A DNA stretch of 37,422 nt from an uncultured Christensenella sp. (GCA_910577555.1 CAJTLF010000016.1:1-37422); one strand, 5' to 3'; counted from the stretch's first letter, positions 17,340 to 23,695 are shown. Program-made: numbers and translations. The notes: generated by a model not told the origin, from the sequence alone.

Positions 17340-17369
17340 ATAATATAAAACTTTATTTTAAAGGTTAAA
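17340..17369 (-). promoter_or_regulatory. Possible promoter of grpE-dnaK-dnaJ
   Basis: On the minus strand TTTAAC (17364-17369), an 18-base spacer and TATTAT (17340-17345) form a modest sigma-A promoter. No CIRCE inverted repeat (TTAGCACTC-N9-GAGTGCTAA) is visible in the 150 bases upstream of grpE; only a lone TTAGCA occurs. Confidence 0.4.
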
Positions 17370-17406
17370 CAAAAAACGGCGTATTTTTTTAATGCTAATT
17401 TTTATA

Positions 17407-17435
17407 TTGACAATTTCCCCGCCTTATTATAAAAT
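17407..17435 (+). promoter_or_regulatory. Promoter of the serine dehydratase gene
   Basis: TTGACA (17407-17412), a 17-base spacer and TAAAAT (17430-17435). AGAAGGG then precedes the ATG at 17462. Confidence 0.7.
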
Positions 17436-17461
17436 AAAACCGAAAGAAAAGAAGGGTTGTT

Positions 17462-18688
17462 ATGCAGTCGATAAGAGAAATTTACAAAACCGGCAGGGGA
17501 CCTTCCAGCTCGCACACTATGGGACCGGAACGCGCAATAAAGATAATACGCTCGCTCTATCCCGACGCGGATAAGCTTGCGGTTACGCTTTACGGCTCTC
17601 TCGCGCTCACGGGTGCGGGACACGGCACCGATAAAGTTATTATACAGACGGCTCACCCCGTCAGGTGTACGGTAGTTCACGACGAAAAGACGGATTGCCC
17701 CGTCCACCCCAACACTATGGACGTTGCAGTATATTCGGGCGGCAAGCTTATAGCCACCCGCAGAATTTACAGCGTGGGCGGCGGCTCGGTGGTATTCGAC
17801 GGCGAACCGCCCGAAAAATACGAAAAATATCAATCGGACGCAATATATCCCTTAAATACCTTTTCCGAAATAGCGGAATTCTGCCGCACGAACAATTTAA
17901 GGCTGTGGCAGTTCGTAGAGCTGTTCGAAGGCGGGCAGATACTCGATTTTCTCGCCGACGTATGGGCGAGAATGAAGCAGACCATTCACGAAGGTCTGAC
18001 CTGCGACGGAGTATTGCCGGGGATTTTGGGAACGCAACGCCGCGCTCAGAAGCTGTACAACCAACGGCATATAGACGAATCGGCGCAGACGCGTGAAAAC
18101 AGACTCGTATGCTCGTACGCGTTCGCAACTGGCGAACAGAACGCCGCGGGCGGAATTATAGTTACCGCCCCCACCTGCGGGGCGTGCGGCGTAGTGCCGT
18201 CCGTTCTCAAATATATGCAGGACGAGAGAAAGTTTTCAGACGAGCAGATAGTCCGTGCACTCGCAACGGGCGGAATTATAGGCAATCTTATAAAGAAAAA
18301 CGCGTCCATAAGCGGCGCAGAGTGCGGCTGTCAGGCGGAAATCGGCTCGGCCTGCTCAATGGCGGCGGGCGCGCTCGCCGAGCTGTTCGATATGGGGCTC
18401 GACCAGATAGAATACGCCGCCGAAGTCGCTATGGAACACCACTTAGGACTTACCTGCGACCCCATTGCAGGCTTGGTGCAGATACCCTGTATAGAGCGCA
18501 ACGCCGTAGCCGCAATGCGCGCAATTAACGCACTTTCTCTCGCAAACTTCTTAGCGGACAGCAGAAAGATAAGCTTTGATATTATTGTAAAAACCATGTA
18601 TAATACGGGCAAGGATTTGCTCAACAACTACAAGGAAACCTCTTCGGGCGGGCTTGCAAAGTATTACGAAATTAAAAAGAATAAATAA
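17462..18688 (+). CDS. sdaA: L-serine ammonia-lyase, iron-sulfur dependent, single chain
   Basis: A 408-residue enzyme that converts L-serine to pyruvate and ammonia, using a [4Fe-4S] cluster. The beta-type domain comes first (GPSSSHTMGPERA at residues 13-25, typical of this family), then the alpha-type catalytic domain with APTCGACGVVPSVL (236-249), GCQAEIGSACSM (289-300) and GLTCDPIAGLVQIPC (329-343). The cysteines in these last motifs are the candidate cluster ligands. Bacillus and many Clostridia encode these domains as two proteins; here they are fused, as in the one-chain enzymes. It has its own promoter and terminator and is divergent from grpE. Confidence 0.95.
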   Translation: MQSIREIYKTGRGPSSSHTMGPERAIKIIRSLYPDADKLAVTLYGSLALTGAGHGTDKVIIQTAHPVRCTVVHDEKTDCPVHPNTMDVAVYSGGKLIATRRIYSVGGGSVVFDGEPPEKYEKYQSDAIYPLNTFSEIAEFCRTNNLRLWQFVELFEGGQILDFLADVWARMKQTIHEGLTCDGVLPGILGTQRRAQKLYNQRHIDESAQTRENRLVCSYAFATGEQNAAGGIIVTAPTCGACGVVPSVLKYMQDERKFSDEQIVRALATGGIIGNLIKKNASISGAECGCQAEIGSACSMAAGALAELFDMGLDQIEYAAEVAMEHHLGLTCDPIAGLVQIPCIERNAVAAMRAINALSLANFLADSRKISFDIIVKTMYNTGKDLLNNYKETSSGGLAKYYEIKKNK

Positions 18689-18695
18689 AAAACCT

Positions 18696-18732
18696 ACGCC
18701 CGCGGCGAGCTTTTAAAGCTCGCCGCGGGCGT
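18696..18732. terminator. Bidirectional terminator, sdaA and SGNH hydrolase
   Basis: A 17-bp perfect GC-rich stem (ACGCCCGCGGCGAGCTT and its complement) with a three-base loop lies between two convergent genes. Confidence 0.85.
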
Positions 18733-18758
18733 TATTTAAGGCATATTCGGTATGCAAC

Positions 18759-19367
18759 TTATAAAAGGTGCTTTCTTATGGCTTTAATGGCTTGGTCGGC
18801 AATAAGGCGCGAGCCGCGATGCGTGGGGTGCACGCCGTCAAGCGAATACTCGGTATACGGAATGGATTCCGTAAGCCCGTTAAACATCTGGTCGTACGCA
18901 ACGAACTCGTCCGCATACTTCAACGCGACCCTGTTAATAACCGCAAGCTCCTGTCCGAACAGTTTTCTCATTCTCAGCTTATCGGGTGCAGGCAAAAGAA
19001 ACGGCTCGAGAAAGATAACTACTATTCCCTGCTTTTTCAGCTTTTTGATAAGCTCTTTCAGGTTATTTTCAATAGCCTTCAAGTCCAGCTCTTTGTCAAT
19101 AGTAAAGCCGTGGACGGTATCGTTAATACCTATCATAATTACTACGGCGTCGGGTTTTAAAGCTAAGACGTCGTTATCGACACGCGCAAGAAGGTCGCAA
19201 ATCTCGTCGCCCTTCATACCTTTATTAATCAATTCGATATCCGTGTCCGGATATATGGGGCGGAGCTTATCCGCCAGAATTTTCACGAACCCGTTGCCAA
19301 GAGATTTTTCGTCCGCCCTGTCTCTTTCGCAGTCGGTAATCGAATCGCCAAAAAAAACTATTTTCAT
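18759..19367 (-). CDS. SGNH/GDSL-family hydrolase
   Basis: A 202-residue lipase/esterase-fold enzyme of the GDSL_2 type. The nucleophile is in the opening block FFGDSITD (Ser9), the oxyanion glycine in NKGMKGDEICDLLARVD, the asparagine block in VVIMIGINDTVHGF, and the catalytic Asp-His pair in DGVHPTHRG (D177, H180), so all four SGNH blocks are intact. No signal peptide is present, so it should act in the cytoplasm, probably deacylating a sugar or lipid; the substrate cannot be predicted. It is a single-gene unit with its own promoter. Confidence 0.92.
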   Translation of the reverse strand: MKIVFFGDSITDCERDRADEKSLGNGFVKILADKLRPIYPDTDIELINKGMKGDEICDLLARVDNDVLALKPDAVVIMIGINDTVHGFTIDKELDLKAIENNLKELIKKLKKQGIVVIFLEPFLLPAPDKLRMRKLFGQELAVINRVALKYADEFVAYDQMFNGLTESIPYTEYSLDGVHPTHRGSRLIADQAIKAIRKHLL

Positions 19368-19421
19368 ATTTTACCCCTTTATAAAACCGTGGGCGATACC
19401 TTATCGCCGTCGCTTTTAATT

Positions 19422-19450
19422 ATTCTACCACAACGCCGCGATTTATGCAA
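19422..19450 (-). promoter_or_regulatory. Promoter of the SGNH hydrolase gene
   Basis: On the minus strand TTGCAT (19445-19450), 17 bases, TAGAAT (19422-19427). The leader carries a small hairpin (GGCGATA/TATCGCC) before the ribosome site AAAGGGG. Confidence 0.65.
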
Positions 19451-19501
19451 GCCCGACGCAAAAATTGTTAAGTGAAATTAGAAAAAGAGTTCAATAATGC
19501 T

Positions 19502-19530
19502 TTGACAAACGCATAAAAATATGGTATATT
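19502..19530 (+). promoter_or_regulatory. Promoter of tRNA-Ser
   Basis: A consensus TTGACA (19502-19507), 17 bases, TATATT (19525-19530), about 50 bases before the mature tRNA. Confidence 0.8.
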
Positions 19531-19583
19531 GATTTAGCTTTTGAATGAGATTTATTCCGAACCCGAGCCGTTCGGAAATCAGT

Positions 19584-19674
19584 GCGGAAGTACCCAAGTG
19601 GCTCAAGGGGCTCCCCTGCTAAGGGAGTAGTGCGGGAAACTGCAGCGCGAGTTCAAATCTCGCCTTCCGCGCCA
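19584..19674 (+). tRNA. tRNA-Ser, anticodon GCU
   Basis: A 91-base class II tRNA. The acceptor stem is GCGGAAG/CTTCCGC with discriminator G, and the CCA is encoded (19672-19674). The anticodon stem CTCCC/GGGAG encloses loop CTGCTAA with GCT at 19618-19620. The long variable arm expected for serine follows, then the T arm GCGAG-TTCAAAT-CTCGC. It reads AGC/AGU codons. It lies at the left edge of the unusual small-RNA region. Confidence 0.97.
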
Positions 19675-19675
19675 G

Positions 19676-19717
19676 ATAACAGTACCACGATTAATTGTGG
19701 TACTGTTATTGTTTTTG
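19676..19717 (+). terminator. Terminator of tRNA-Ser
   Basis: A 13-bp stem (ATAACAGTACCAC/GTGGTACTGTTAT) followed by TGTTTTT, starting two bases after the CCA. Confidence 0.9.
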
Positions 19718-19829
19718 CCGCAATATATTGTGTTTTATGACAGCGCGGCACATTTTAGGCACAAACTTCGTTTTTAGGTTAAATAGTCAAATTTATTTAT
19801 TTAACTAACTTTTATTTAATTCTACCAAT

Positions 19830-19880
19830 TAAAAAAGGGTCGTACAGCGTTGATTTTTTACTACCGTACGACCTTTTTTT
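19830..19880. terminator. Terminator for the 34-codon ORF
   Basis: GGTCGTAC (19838-19845) pairs with GTACGACC (19866-19873). Both sides are flanked by A/T runs, so each strand reads a stem followed by six or seven T. On the minus strand it directly follows the stop of the small ORF at 19879. Confidence 0.7.
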
Positions 19881-19983
19881 ACTTTTCATTGCGCCATTTT
19901 TCAAAGCCCGAACGCCCGCTTATTTCGTTGAAAAATAAATATTCGTCCGAATATGGACGATTAAAGTTTTGATTATTTTGCAT
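19879..19983 (-). CDS. Small ORF, 34 residues, hydrophilic
   Basis: An ATG at 19983 is preceded by AGGGAGC seven bases away and opens a 34-codon frame ending TAA at 19879. The product begins MQNNQNFNRPYSDEYLFF and ends GFEKWRNEK. It is polar, has aromatic residues, and lacks a membrane helix or signal peptide. An intrinsic terminator overlaps its stop, so ribosome site, frame and terminator are all in place. I see no convincing promoter on this strand; the message would start within or beyond the divergent RNA1 region. The start codon and ribosome site lie inside a 54-bp cassette that recurs at 20137-20190. No family is recognised. Confidence 0.45.
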   Translation of the reverse strand: MQNNQNFNRPYSDEYLFFNEISGRSGFEKWRNEK

Positions 19984-20028
19984 AAACTTTGCTCCCTACG
20001 TATTGACTTTTTTGTGTTTTGGAGTATA
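19975..20028. repeat. 54-bp cassette, copy 1
   Basis: This copy matches 20137-20190 at 51 of 54 positions. Read forward it carries the -35 TTGACT and most of the -10 of RNA1. Read in reverse it carries AGGGAGC, seven bases and ATG-CAA-AAT, the start of the 34-codon ORF. It is therefore a two-way start module rather than a simple promoter copy. Confidence 0.85.
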
Positions 20029-20030
20029 CT
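20003..20030 (+). promoter_or_regulatory. Promoter of small RNA 1
   Basis: TTGACT (20003-20008), a 16-base spacer, then TATACT (20025-20030), immediately followed by TATAAT. The expected transcript start is near 20037. Confidence 0.65.
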
Positions 20031-20036
20031 TATAAT

Positions 20037-20113
20037 AGAAGTGATGCTTTTAACCCGACCGAGGCGTGCCTGCCGGAGTTGGGCACCCAGGCACGGGGGG
20101 CATCACTTTTTTA
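20037..20113 (+). ncRNA. Candidate structured small RNA 1, about 77 nt
   Basis: The unit runs from a promoter to an intrinsic terminator and contains no ORF. Its ends close into a 9-bp stem (AAGTGATGC 20039-20047 with GCATCACTT 20100-20108) ending in six T. Inside, two further helices interlock: CCCGAC (20054-20059) with GTTGGG (20078-20083), and GTGCCTG (20066-20072) with CAGGCAC (20088-20094), an H-type pseudoknot. One pair of the first helix is a G-U wobble that would become a C-A mismatch in the opposite strand, favouring plus-strand RNA. I cannot match it to a riboswitch, ribozyme or sRNA family I know. Confidence 0.55.
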
Positions 20114-20118
20114 TTGCT

Positions 20119-20145
20119 TTATTTTTTTATTGTGATATTTTGCAT
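20119..20145 (-). other. Truncated counterpart of the small ORF (8 codons)
   Basis: In cassette copy 2 the same reverse-strand start is present with an even better ribosome site (AAGGAGC, seven bases, ATG). The frame diverges after MQN and stops after eight codons (MQNITIKK). It may be a leader peptide or the remnant of a lost copy. Confidence 0.35.
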
Positions 20146-20190
20146 AAACTTTGCTCCTTACGTATTGACTTTTTTGTGCTTTGGTGTATA
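20137..20190. repeat. 54-bp cassette, copy 2
   Basis: The second copy of the 19975-20028 cassette, in the same orientation, 162 bases further on. It differs at three positions (C/T, T/C, A/T). The sequence upstream and downstream of the two cassettes is unrelated, apart from both RNAs ending in a closing stem and TTTTTTATT. Confidence 0.85.
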
Positions 20191-20192
20191 AT
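20165..20192 (+). promoter_or_regulatory. Promoter of small RNA 2
   Basis: TTGACT (20165-20170), a 16-base spacer and a perfect TATAAT (20187-20192). The expected start is near 20199. Confidence 0.7.
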
Positions 20193-20198
20193 ATAAGT

Positions 20199-20290
20199 GT
20201 AAAGTATTTGTGAACTGCAGAGAATCTGCTTCGACTGCCGATTTAGTTCGATGAGGAAATAGCAGCCCCTCCACAAATACTTTTTTTATT
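20199..20290 (+). ncRNA. Candidate structured small RNA 2, about 90 nt
   Basis: A promoter-to-terminator unit without an ORF. The ends close into a 12-bp stem, AAAGTATTTGTG (20201-20212) with CACAAATACTTT (20272-20283), followed by a T run. Inside are a GCAGA-GAA-TCTGC hairpin (20217-20229) and two short helices that would interlock: CTGC 20235-20238 with GCAG 20262-20265, and GAGG 20253-20256 with CCTC 20268-20271. The overall plan, a long closing stem around a compact fold, is like RNA1 although the sequence is different. Its terminator overlaps the 3' end of the convergent gene at 20286. Confidence 0.55.
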
Positions 20291-20768
20291 TTTTCAATTT
20301 TTCGATGTTTTCCGCATTTATCCAATGCCAATGCACTATTTCAAAATTATCTTTCTTCTCATCAACGTCCAATAAAACAATTCCGTACTCGTCTAAACCA
20401 TTTCTCTTAGATATTTTCATGGGTTTAACAAACGTATAATAAGGCTTTTCTCTGTTTGCTTTAAATATTTCGGACGGCGAATATAAAGCATTCGCAATTA
20501 CGTTTTGAAAATCTTCGTCGGTTAAATCCGAATGCTCCGTTCTGTTTCTATCAATAACGCTCTTTTTCAACAATACGGGTTTATTTTGTTTTAAACCTAT
20601 TTCCCCCAAATCTCCGTCGTTCAGCTCCGGTAAAACATTATCCTTATCAAAATCAATATGTACGCTTGCTATCTTTTCGGCAGGCGATATTTTCTTTTTT
20701 GCCACTCTTTTTATTGAGTTTAAATCGTTTTGAGAACACAAATAAGTATGATTTATATAAATTTTCAA
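20286..20768 (-). CDS. Uncharacterised 160-residue protein, possible BECR-fold (PBECR-like) nuclease or its remnant
   Basis: The frame runs from a TTG at 20768 to TAA at 20286; no ATG lies near the front, and an in-frame stop sits four codons upstream. The N-terminal half is charged and helical. The C-terminal half (NALYSPSEIFKANREKPYYT, then EYGIVLLDVDEKKDNFEIVH) is predicted beta-strand-rich. It loosely recalls the phage Barnase-EndoU-ColicinE5/D-RelE nuclease group, but this is a guess from pattern, not a match. The unusual start and missing ribosome site suggest a trimmed piece of a larger protein. It converges on small RNA 2, whose terminator covers its stop codon. It could instead be an ordinary hypothetical protein. 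Confidence 0.45.
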   Translation of the reverse strand: MKIYINHTYLCSQNDLNSIKRVAKKKISPAEKIASVHIDFDKDNVLPELNDGDLGEIGLKQNKPVLLKKSVIDRNRTEHSDLTDEDFQNVIANALYSPSEIFKANREKPYYTFVKPMKISKRNGLDEYGIVLLDVDEKKDNFEIVHWHWINAENIEKLKK

Positions 20769-20821
20769 TTTAGGTTTCTATCGGCGCACCACCAAGACAC
20801 ACGCAAAAGGAGCGTGCTTTA

Positions 20822-20850
20822 AAAAAAGCGGACGTCATGTCCGCTTTTTT
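20822..20850 (-). terminator. Terminator of the queuosine operon
   Basis: A 12-bp perfect stem (AAAAAAGCGGAC/GTCCGCTTTTTT) with a five-base loop directly after the queF stop, ending in T on the minus strand. Confidence 0.9.
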
Positions 20851-20851
20851 G

Positions 20852-21343
20852 TTATCTGTTGTCGATTTTTTCGGGATACATATCGTGGTGCGAAAGTCTG
20901 TCCCAGGCTACCTGTTCCCACTTGGTACCCTTTTCCCCGTAGTTACAGTAGGGGTCTATGGAAATACCGCCGCGCGGCAGAAACTTTCCCCATACTTCGA
21001 TATACGCGGGGTCCATCAAATCAATAAGGTCGTTCATAATTATGTTAACGCAGTCTTCGTGGAAATCGCCGCGGTTTCTGAACCCGAAAAGATACAGCTT
21101 TAAAGACTTGCTTTCAACCATCTTTTCGCGCGGCACGTAAGAAATATAGACCGTGGCAAAATCGGGCTGGCCCGTAATGGGGCAAAGGCTTGTGAATTCG
21201 GGACAGTTGAACTTTACGAAATAATCCCTTCCCGGGTGTTTGTTTGCAAACGTTTCCAAAACTGACGGGTCGTAAGTCTGCGGGTATTCGGTATTATTGT
21301 TCCCGAGCAGGGTAATACCTTCGTTCTGTTTTTCTCTTGGCAT
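20852..21343 (-). CDS. queF: preQ0 reductase (NADPH-dependent 7-cyano-7-deazaguanine reductase)
   Basis: A 163-residue unimodular QueF that reduces the nitrile preQ0 to the amine preQ1, the last free-base step before insertion into tRNA. The catalytic cysteine is C54 in LCPITGQPDF, with D61, equivalent to C55 and D62 of the Bacillus enzyme. The QueF motif ESKSLKLYLFGFRNRGDFHED (residues 77 onward) binds NADPH. AAAGGAG lies just before the ATG, inside the end of queC. It is the last gene of the operon. Confidence 0.97.
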   Translation of the reverse strand: MPREKQNEGITLLGNNNTEYPQTYDPSVLETFANKHPGRDYFVKFNCPEFTSLCPITGQPDFATVYISYVPREKMVESKSLKLYLFGFRNRGDFHEDCVNIIMNDLIDLMDPAYIEVWGKFLPRGGISIDPYCNYGEKGTKWEQVAWDRLSHHDMYPEKIDNR

Positions 21344-21344
21344 A

Positions 21345-22031
21345 TTATTCTCCTTTTATTGCGGGGTCTTCTATTCCGTTGACTTTAAACGCCGCGGCGC
21401 GGTCACGGCAGGTAGCGCATACGCCGCAAGGCTTTTCGCCGCCCGAATAACAGCTCCAGGTATATTTATACGGAACGCCGAGCTCAAGCCCCATTTTTAC
21501 AACATGAGATTTGTTTAAGTTTATGAACGGCGCAATAATTTCAAGCTGTCCGCCGCTGCCGGTATAGATAGCTTCGCCCATCGCGGCATTGAACTTTTCG
21601 CTACAATCTGGGTAGGCGTTGCCCGCGGCGTCGTCGCTGTGAGCGCCGTAATATATCACTTCGCACCCGTGCGACAGTGCAACGCTTGCCGCCGCCGAAA
21701 GAAACAGCCCGTTCCTGAACGGAACGTATGTTGAAACGGGTTTGCCGCCCGTTACCGAAAGCTGTTCGGCATAGCTTTGCAGGGGTATATCGTTGGGCGA
21801 ATCCGCCAAGAGCGAACAGTCCGAACCTTCGAATATGACCGAAAGGTCAAGCCGCTTTAAGGCAACGCCGTAATAGTCGGCAACTTTTTGCGCGGCGTTA
21901 AGCTCCTTACCGTGGGTCTGACCGTAGTAAACGGAAAGGGCGAAAACTTCCGCCGCGCCGTATTTTTTAACCGCCAGCCCGAGACAGGTTGCGCTGTCAA
22001 CGCCGCCGCTTAATAAAACAAGTGCTTTCAT
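21345..22031 (-). CDS. queC: preQ0 synthase (7-cyano-7-deazaguanine synthase)
   Basis: A 228-residue QueC that uses ATP and ammonia to turn 7-carboxy-7-deazaguanine into preQ0. The PP-loop SGGVDS is at residues 8-13, and the C-terminal zinc knuckle is CYSGGEKPCGVCATC. The frame stays open further upstream, but the ATG at 22031 (MKALVLLSGG) is the family start and overlaps the folE stop as ATGA, giving coupled translation. Confidence 0.97.
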   Translation of the reverse strand: MKALVLLSGGVDSATCLGLAVKKYGAAEVFALSVYYGQTHGKELNAAQKVADYYGVALKRLDLSVIFEGSDCSLLADSPNDIPLQSYAEQLSVTGGKPVSTYVPFRNGLFLSAAASVALSHGCEVIYYGAHSDDAAGNAYPDCSEKFNAAMGEAIYTGSGGQLEIIAPFINLNKSHVVKMGLELGVPYKYTWSCYSGGEKPCGVCATCRDRAAAFKVNGIEDPAIKGE

Positions 22032-22600
22032 ACCCTGTCCCCCAAAAGATTTTGCAGGGAAACGTCGTCCTTGAACGCGCCGAAGTAAGTTTTGGTAACC
22101 GTCTTTGACGATACGTTTTTTATCCCGCGCGAAGTCATACAGCTGTGGCAGCCTTCTATCCTTACGCCGACGTCGGGCGATATAGCCGCAAGCGAAATTA
22201 TCTCGGCAATGTCCCGCCCCAGACGCTCCTGCAATTGCAGCCGCTTTGCCGCCATATCGCAGATGCGCGCAATTTTGCTCAGCCCCAAAACTCTTCCGCG
22301 AGGCACGTACGCCACGTCGACTTTCATATCGTACATAAGCGCCATATGATGCTCGCAATAGCTGAAAACGCTTATATCCTTTATGACCACCGCACCGCCC
22401 GAATTGCCGTCGGACGGAACTTCGAAAGTTTTTCCGAACATTTCGGCAATTTCGCGGTTGGTGTATTTTATACCTTCAAACGCTTCTTCGTACATTCGCG
22501 CCACGCGGGCGGGCGTCTCGCGCAGACCTTCCCTGTCGGGGTCTTCGCCTATGGCGACCAATAACCCACGGATATGTTTTTCTATTTCTTTAATATCCAT
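22028..22600 (-). CDS. folE: GTP cyclohydrolase I
   Basis: A 190-residue GTP cyclohydrolase of the zinc type (FolE1). It makes dihydroneopterin triphosphate from GTP, the first intermediate of both folate and queuosine routes. The zinc ligands are C82 and H85 in FSYCEHHMAL and C154 in GCHSCMTSRGI. Its place between queE and queC indicates that here it supplies the queuosine pathway, though the enzyme can serve folate too. AGGAG precedes the ATG by five bases. Confidence 0.97.
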   Translation of the reverse strand: MDIKEIEKHIRGLLVAIGEDPDREGLRETPARVARMYEEAFEGIKYTNREIAEMFGKTFEVPSDGNSGGAVVIKDISVFSYCEHHMALMYDMKVDVAYVPRGRVLGLSKIARICDMAAKRLQLQERLGRDIAEIISLAAISPDVGVRIEGCHSCMTSRGIKNVSSKTVTKTYFGAFKDDVSLQNLLGDRV

Positions 22601-22608
22601 AATTTCTC

Positions 22609-23274
22609 CTATACTCCGCGCATATCGGGTTCCCAGATAATTTTATGCAACTGTAATTGCAGTCGTACGCCGTTAAGCTTACGCTCTTTCATAAACTCCG
22701 CTATTTCTTCGGGCTCGATTTTTCCGAACACCGGACTGAAATAAACGCGGCACCTGTCAGTAAGCTTATACCCGCTTATAATCTCTTCCGCGCGCAACAA
22801 ATCTCTCTTATCCCCGACTACGAACTTGACCGCGTCCCGCACCGTAAGGCAGGAAAAGTTTTCAGTCAGCATATATTTTTCCATTCCGCTCGAAGGAAGC
22901 TTATAATCGGCGGTAACGGCGGGACGGGGCGAAAGGGAAACGATATTTTTCAACGGCACGCTGCCGTTAGTTTCTATTTCGACTTCCGCGCCCGATGCAC
23001 CCAACGATTCTATAAGATGCGCGATATCCGCCTGCAAAAGCGGCTCGCCGCCCGTCAGGGTAACGTTTTTCACACCCGTTGATTTCACGTATGCAACCAG
23101 CTCTTCCGCAGAAGCAAATTGATATTTAGCGTCGGCGGTATTTGCCCAACGCGTATCGCAATAGCCGCAATTAAGATTGCAGCCGCAAAACCGAAGAAAC
23201 ACGGCAAGCTCGCCCGCGCGCGGACCTTCGCCGTTTATGCTTACGAACGTTTCGGCAACTTTAAAACGGCACAT
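22609..23274 (-). CDS. queE: 7-carboxy-7-deazaguanine synthase (radical SAM)
   Basis: A radical-SAM enzyme that contracts 6-carboxytetrahydropterin to 7-carboxy-7-deazaguanine. The cluster cysteines are CNLNCGYC (C32, C36, C39 counted from the ATG at 23274), preceded by SINGEGPRAG and followed by the SAM-binding TLTGGEPLLQ. Two starts are possible: ATG 23274, one base past the queD stop, or GTG 23283 in an 8-base overlap. Either gives a normal-length protein of about 221-224 residues. Confidence 0.95.
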   Translation of the reverse strand: MCRFKVAETFVSINGEGPRAGELAVFLRFCGCNLNCGYCDTRWANTADAKYQFASAEELVAYVKSTGVKNVTLTGGEPLLQADIAHLIESLGASGAEVEIETNGSVPLKNIVSLSPRPAVTADYKLPSSGMEKYMLTENFSCLTVRDAVKFVVGDKRDLLRAEEIISGYKLTDRCRVYFSPVFGKIEPEEIAEFMKERKLNGVRLQLQLHKIIWEPDMRGV

Positions 23275-23275
23275 A

Positions 23276-23695
23276 TCACTCACCGTACACCGCGCAATTT
23301 TCGGGTGATTCGTATACTTTCACGCTGAAAACGGGCATACCCTTTTTGTTAAGGTCGGCGTATATGTACGCGGCAAAGTTTTCGGCAGTGGGTCTGAAAT
23401 CGGTTTCGACCAACGAAAACCCTTCGTCCTTAAGCGCGGCGACTGTCGCAGGTTTAAGCGTGTTTTTTTCGTAAATAAGCGTATGGTCAAAGCCTTCCGC
23501 AAGCTCTTTTACCGCCCGCTTAAAATCACCGAAATCCAGCAGCATACTGCGCTTTTCGCCGCTCCCTTGCAATTTACCGCCGCTTATCTTCACTTCTACA
23601 ATCCAGTGATGACCGTGGATATTTGCGCACTTGCCGTTATAGCCGTGAAGAAAGTGCGCGCTGTCAAAACAAGCCGAAGTTTTTAAATAATACAT
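23276..23695 (-). CDS. queD: 6-carboxy-5,6,7,8-tetrahydropterin synthase
   Basis: A 139-residue QueD, which converts dihydroneopterin triphosphate to 6-carboxytetrahydropterin. Zinc is held by H14 (FDSAHFL) and H27/H29 in CANIHGHH, and the catalytic cysteine is C23. The acidic ESPENCAVYGE end is typical of the family. It is the first gene of the operon and follows a leader that carries an intrinsic terminator. Confidence 0.96.
   Translation of the reverse strand: MYYLKTSACFDSAHFLHGYNGKCANIHGHHWIVEVKISGGKLQGSGEKRSMLLDFGDFKRAVKELAEGFDHTLIYEKNTLKPATVAALKDEGFSLVETDFRPTAENFAAYIYADLNKKGMPVFSVKVYESPENCAVYGE

Noticed and set aside
17313..17461. CIRCE operator for grpE
   Set aside because: Only a lone TTAGCA is present, without the inverted partner or the nine-base spacing.
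19675..20285. Integrated phage or genomic island at tRNA-Ser
   Set aside because: No integrase gene and no direct repeat of the tRNA 3' end is seen in the stretch, so an att site cannot be supported.
20199..20290. Small RNA 2 as a hammerhead ribozyme, because of GATGAGGAAA
   Set aside because: The CUGAUGA core, stem II and GAAA are not in the required arrangement, and no cleavage-site helix is seen.
22032..22358. Upstream extension of QueC
   Set aside because: It is the folE gene read in another frame. The family start MKALVLLSGG at 22031 overlaps the folE stop.
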